From Cytophagales bacterium (GTDB taxonomy: Bacteria; Bacteroidota; Bacteroidia; Cytophagales; Cyclobacteriaceae), in contig DAHVFH010000156.1 of NCBI GenBank assembly GCA_027317105.1, forward strand, positions 1-64,000: a stretch of DNA of 64,000 nt. The letters are read 5' to 3'. This document shows positions 61,901-64,000 of the stretch, in pieces (position 1 is the stretch's first letter; each line of letters opens with the position of its first letter). A program made the translations under genes and the position numbers. Below the pieces are notes generated by a model. It was not told the origin of the DNA and did not search any database. It saw only the letters and a program-made list of their open reading frames with translations.

Positions 61901-63838
61901 ATGAAAATATTTAAAATATTCTCCCGCAAAAAAGAAGACCCCTGGATAACTGAAGAAGAACGCCTTGCAATAATTGAAAAATCAAGTAAGCAAGTTTCAA
62001 GGGGAGTTTTTTACTCAACAATAATTATCATCACCTCTTTTCTTCCGGTGTTTATGTTGACCGGACAAGAGGGTAAGCTATTTAGTCCTCTGGCCTACAC
62101 AAAGACATTTATCCTGTTGGTAGATGCAATCCTTGTTGTGACGCTCGCCCCTGTGTTAATCTCCTTTTTTATGAAAGGAAAATTCAAAGATGAAAACACG
62201 AATCCGATTAATAGGTTTTTGGAACGGGTCTATGAGCCGGTTATCCGCTGGTGTATGAAATGGAGAAAGACTACAATAGGAATTAATTTAGCCGCATTAG
62301 CTGTCAGCGTTCCTCTCATCATCAGCCTTGGATCGGAATTTATGCCACCATTGGATGAGCAATCAATTTTGTTTATGCCCATTACATTGCCCGACATTTC
62401 AAATGCCGAAGTAAAACGTATTCTTCAGGTACAGGATAAAATCATTCACTCAATACCTGAGGTTGATAAAGTACTGGGCAAAGCAGGACGAGCCAGTACA
62501 GCAACAGACAATTCACCGATCAGCATGATCGAAACGATCATCATGCTGAAACCAAAAAGTGAATGGAGACCAGGAATCACCAAAAAAGATATTGTGAATG
62601 AACTTGATGCGAAACTGCAAATTCCAGGAGTGGTTAACGGCTGGACGCAACCGATTATCAATAGAATCAACATGCTGGCTACAGGGATTCGCACAGATGT
62701 TGGCGTGAAAGTTTACGGTCAAAATCTAGATAGCATATATGTTATAGAGGAGAGGGTAAAGACTGCACTTGAGAGTGTTCGCGGCGTGAAAGATTTATAC
62801 GCAGAGCCGATTACGGGAGGAAAATATTTAGTTGTTGATATTAATCGCGATGAGATCGGACGGTATGGTTTAACTGTTGATGATGTTAACATGATGGTTG
62901 AATCAGCCATTGGAGGAACTCCTATTAGCAAAACCATTGAAGGACGCCAGCGGTTTTCAATAAATGTGCGTTTGCCGCAAGACTACCGGAATAGTTTGGA
63001 TCAACTTAAACGCATTCCAATCTTAACTCCCTCTTTGGGTACTGTACCGCTTTCCACAGTGGCCGACATGCGATTTGAAGATGGCCCACCAATGATCAAC
63101 TCAGAAAATGCGATGCTCCGCGGTGCCGTGCTCTTTAATGTGCGTGATCGTGATTTAGGAAGCACTGTGCAAGAAGCAATTGAAAAACTCAATCAAGAAC
63201 TTACCGGTCTTCCCAATGGATATTATATAGAGTGGAGTGGCCAATATGAGAACCTCATCCGGAGCAAGCAAACTCTAACCTTGATTGCACCTATTGTTTT
63301 AATCGTCATTTTCCTTTCTCTATATTTTGCATTCAACTCCATCCGTGAAGCATTTTTTAGTTTGATAACTGTACCCTTTGCACTAATCGGAGGAGCATAT
63401 ATGGTTTATTTCTATGGAGTTAATCTATCCGTAGCTGTTGCAGTTGGATTCATTGCTTTGTTTGGGATAGCGGTGGAGACTGGTGTAGTGATGGTGATCT
63501 ATCTTAATGACGCCATGCGACAACTGGTTGAGTTAAGGGGCAACTCACGCGAAACCATTTCAATGAATGAATTGAAGGAGTATGTAATTGCCGGAGCAGC
63601 AAAACGCCTGAGACCAAAACTGATGACGGTTTCTGTTGCCTTGTTTGGTCTGGTGCCGGTATTGTGGGCTACCGGTGTGGGTAGTGACGTAATGCAGCCC
63701 ATTGTGCTTCCCATGATTGGTGGAGTGTTGACATCTTCCACACACATCCTGCTAGTAACTCCTTTGATCTTTCTGATGACCAAAGAATATGAACTTAAAA
63801 AACTCGGTAAACTCGAAATCCATGAAACCAAACATTAA
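61901..63838 (+). CDS. cusA: CusA-type RND efflux pump, C-terminal half (pump 2)
   Basis: A 645-residue protein with a charged start (MKIFKIFSRKKEDPWITEEER), TM5-TM12 and the second porter domain. The Cu(I) methionines are matched by LFMPITLPDIS, SPISMIETI and INRINMLATG. It is a diverged paralogue of the pump 1 half. Its end overlaps the TolC-like gene. Confidence 0.88.
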   Translation: MKIFKIFSRKKEDPWITEEERLAIIEKSSKQVSRGVFYSTIIIITSFLPVFMLTGQEGKLFSPLAYTKTFILLVDAILVVTLAPVLISFFMKGKFKDENTNPINRFLERVYEPVIRWCMKWRKTTIGINLAALAVSVPLIISLGSEFMPPLDEQSILFMPITLPDISNAEVKRILQVQDKIIHSIPEVDKVLGKAGRASTATDNSPISMIETIIMLKPKSEWRPGITKKDIVNELDAKLQIPGVVNGWTQPIINRINMLATGIRTDVGVKVYGQNLDSIYVIEERVKTALESVRGVKDLYAEPITGGKYLVVDINRDEIGRYGLTVDDVNMMVESAIGGTPISKTIEGRQRFSINVRLPQDYRNSLDQLKRIPILTPSLGTVPLSTVADMRFEDGPPMINSENAMLRGAVLFNVRDRDLGSTVQEAIEKLNQELTGLPNGYYIEWSGQYENLIRSKQTLTLIAPIVLIVIFLSLYFAFNSIREAFFSLITVPFALIGGAYMVYFYGVNLSVAVAVGFIALFGIAVETGVVMVIYLNDAMRQLVELRGNSRETISMNELKEYVIAGAAKRLRPKLMTVSVALFGLVPVLWATGVGSDVMQPIVLPMIGGVLTSSTHILLVTPLIFLMTKEYELKKLGKLEIHETKH

Positions 63839-64000
63839 AAATATTTTCATTGCGGGCTGGTTGTTGCTGGCTCTGAATTCTCAGGCACAACATCCGGTAA
63901 AGCTGGACAGCGTCCTGCAAGTAATTAATGAAAACAACCCCATGTTGAAAGACTATCGCTACCGGGCTGAGGCAATGACCAACTTTGCTGCTGGCGCGAA
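63822..64000 (+). CDS. TolC/CusC-like outer-membrane channel, 5' part
   Basis: The start ATG 63822 overlaps the pump 2 end by 17 bases. The visible 59 residues have a signal peptide (IFIAGWLLLALNSQAQ) followed by LDSVLQVINENNPMLKDY, typical of the first TolC-family helix. The gene continues beyond the window. It would complete a tripartite efflux system with pump 2. Confidence 0.75.
   Translation, partial: MKPNIKNIFIAGWLLLALNSQAQHPVKLDSVLQVINENNPMLKDYRYRAEAMTNFAAGA

Overview
The window looks like Bacteroidota DNA, probably a Cytophagales- or Chitinophagales-type environmental bacterium. The evidence is conjugation genes of the Bacteroidetes TraM/TraN/TraO type, a C-terminal type IX secretion (T9SS) sorting domain, a TonB receptor, DUF5777 and HYC_CC_PP-type proteins, A/T-rich ribosome binding regions and moderate GC content. 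No rRNA, tRNA or CRISPR array was seen. The assignment rests on protein families read by eye, not on a database search.

Region 1 (1-14000) is the 3' end of a conjugation operon: traM (partial), traN and traO, then a 3717-residue secreted protein with 42 tandem Ig/PKD-like repeats and a T9SS tail, then a lipoprotein. The five reading frames overlap or lie within about 20 bases of each other. Region 2 (14000-15800) has a small toxin-antitoxin-like cassette between two related arrays of three AAGATAACTTG boxes, followed by a strongly structured non-coding stretch. Region 3 (15800-25500), mostly on the minus strand, is the accessory block typical of Bacteroidetes integrative elements: two small proteins, DUF3560, ParB-like and RadC/JAB proteins, and an XRE regulator. 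Inserted in it on the plus strand are a PIN-like protein, a small unknown, and an unusual AlbA_2-HATPase-RRM fusion.

Region 4 (25600-29434) holds a Met-rich lipoprotein, an unknown secreted protein, two decayed gene ends, a D-lactate dehydrogenase and the 5' part of a broken gene. Region 5 (29435-39088) is a complete Tn3-family transposon with 38-bp inverted repeats and a 5-bp target duplication TATAA. It carries crcB, a vanadium-haloperoxidase/PAP2-like lipoprotein, a TonB receptor, a tyrosine recombinase and TnpA. The broken gene resumes at 39094 and can be rejoined in frame.

Region 6 (39353-64000) is a copper/silver and respiratory stress island on the plus strand. It has a four-helix copper storage protein, Met- and His-rich small proteins, an ArsR regulator, a CusA-type pump split into two genes with two membrane fusion proteins, a cytochrome/Fe-S/NrfD electron-transfer cluster without a visible catalytic subunit, an ATP-cone nuclease, a SERCA-like P-type ATPase, an SRPBCC-like protein, a GH13 enzyme, PPK2, a HYC_CC_PP protein, a second CusA-type pump split at the same place, and the start of a TolC-like protein. 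The genes suggest a mobile island for Cu(I)/Ag(I) efflux and energy maintenance under low-oxygen or metal stress.
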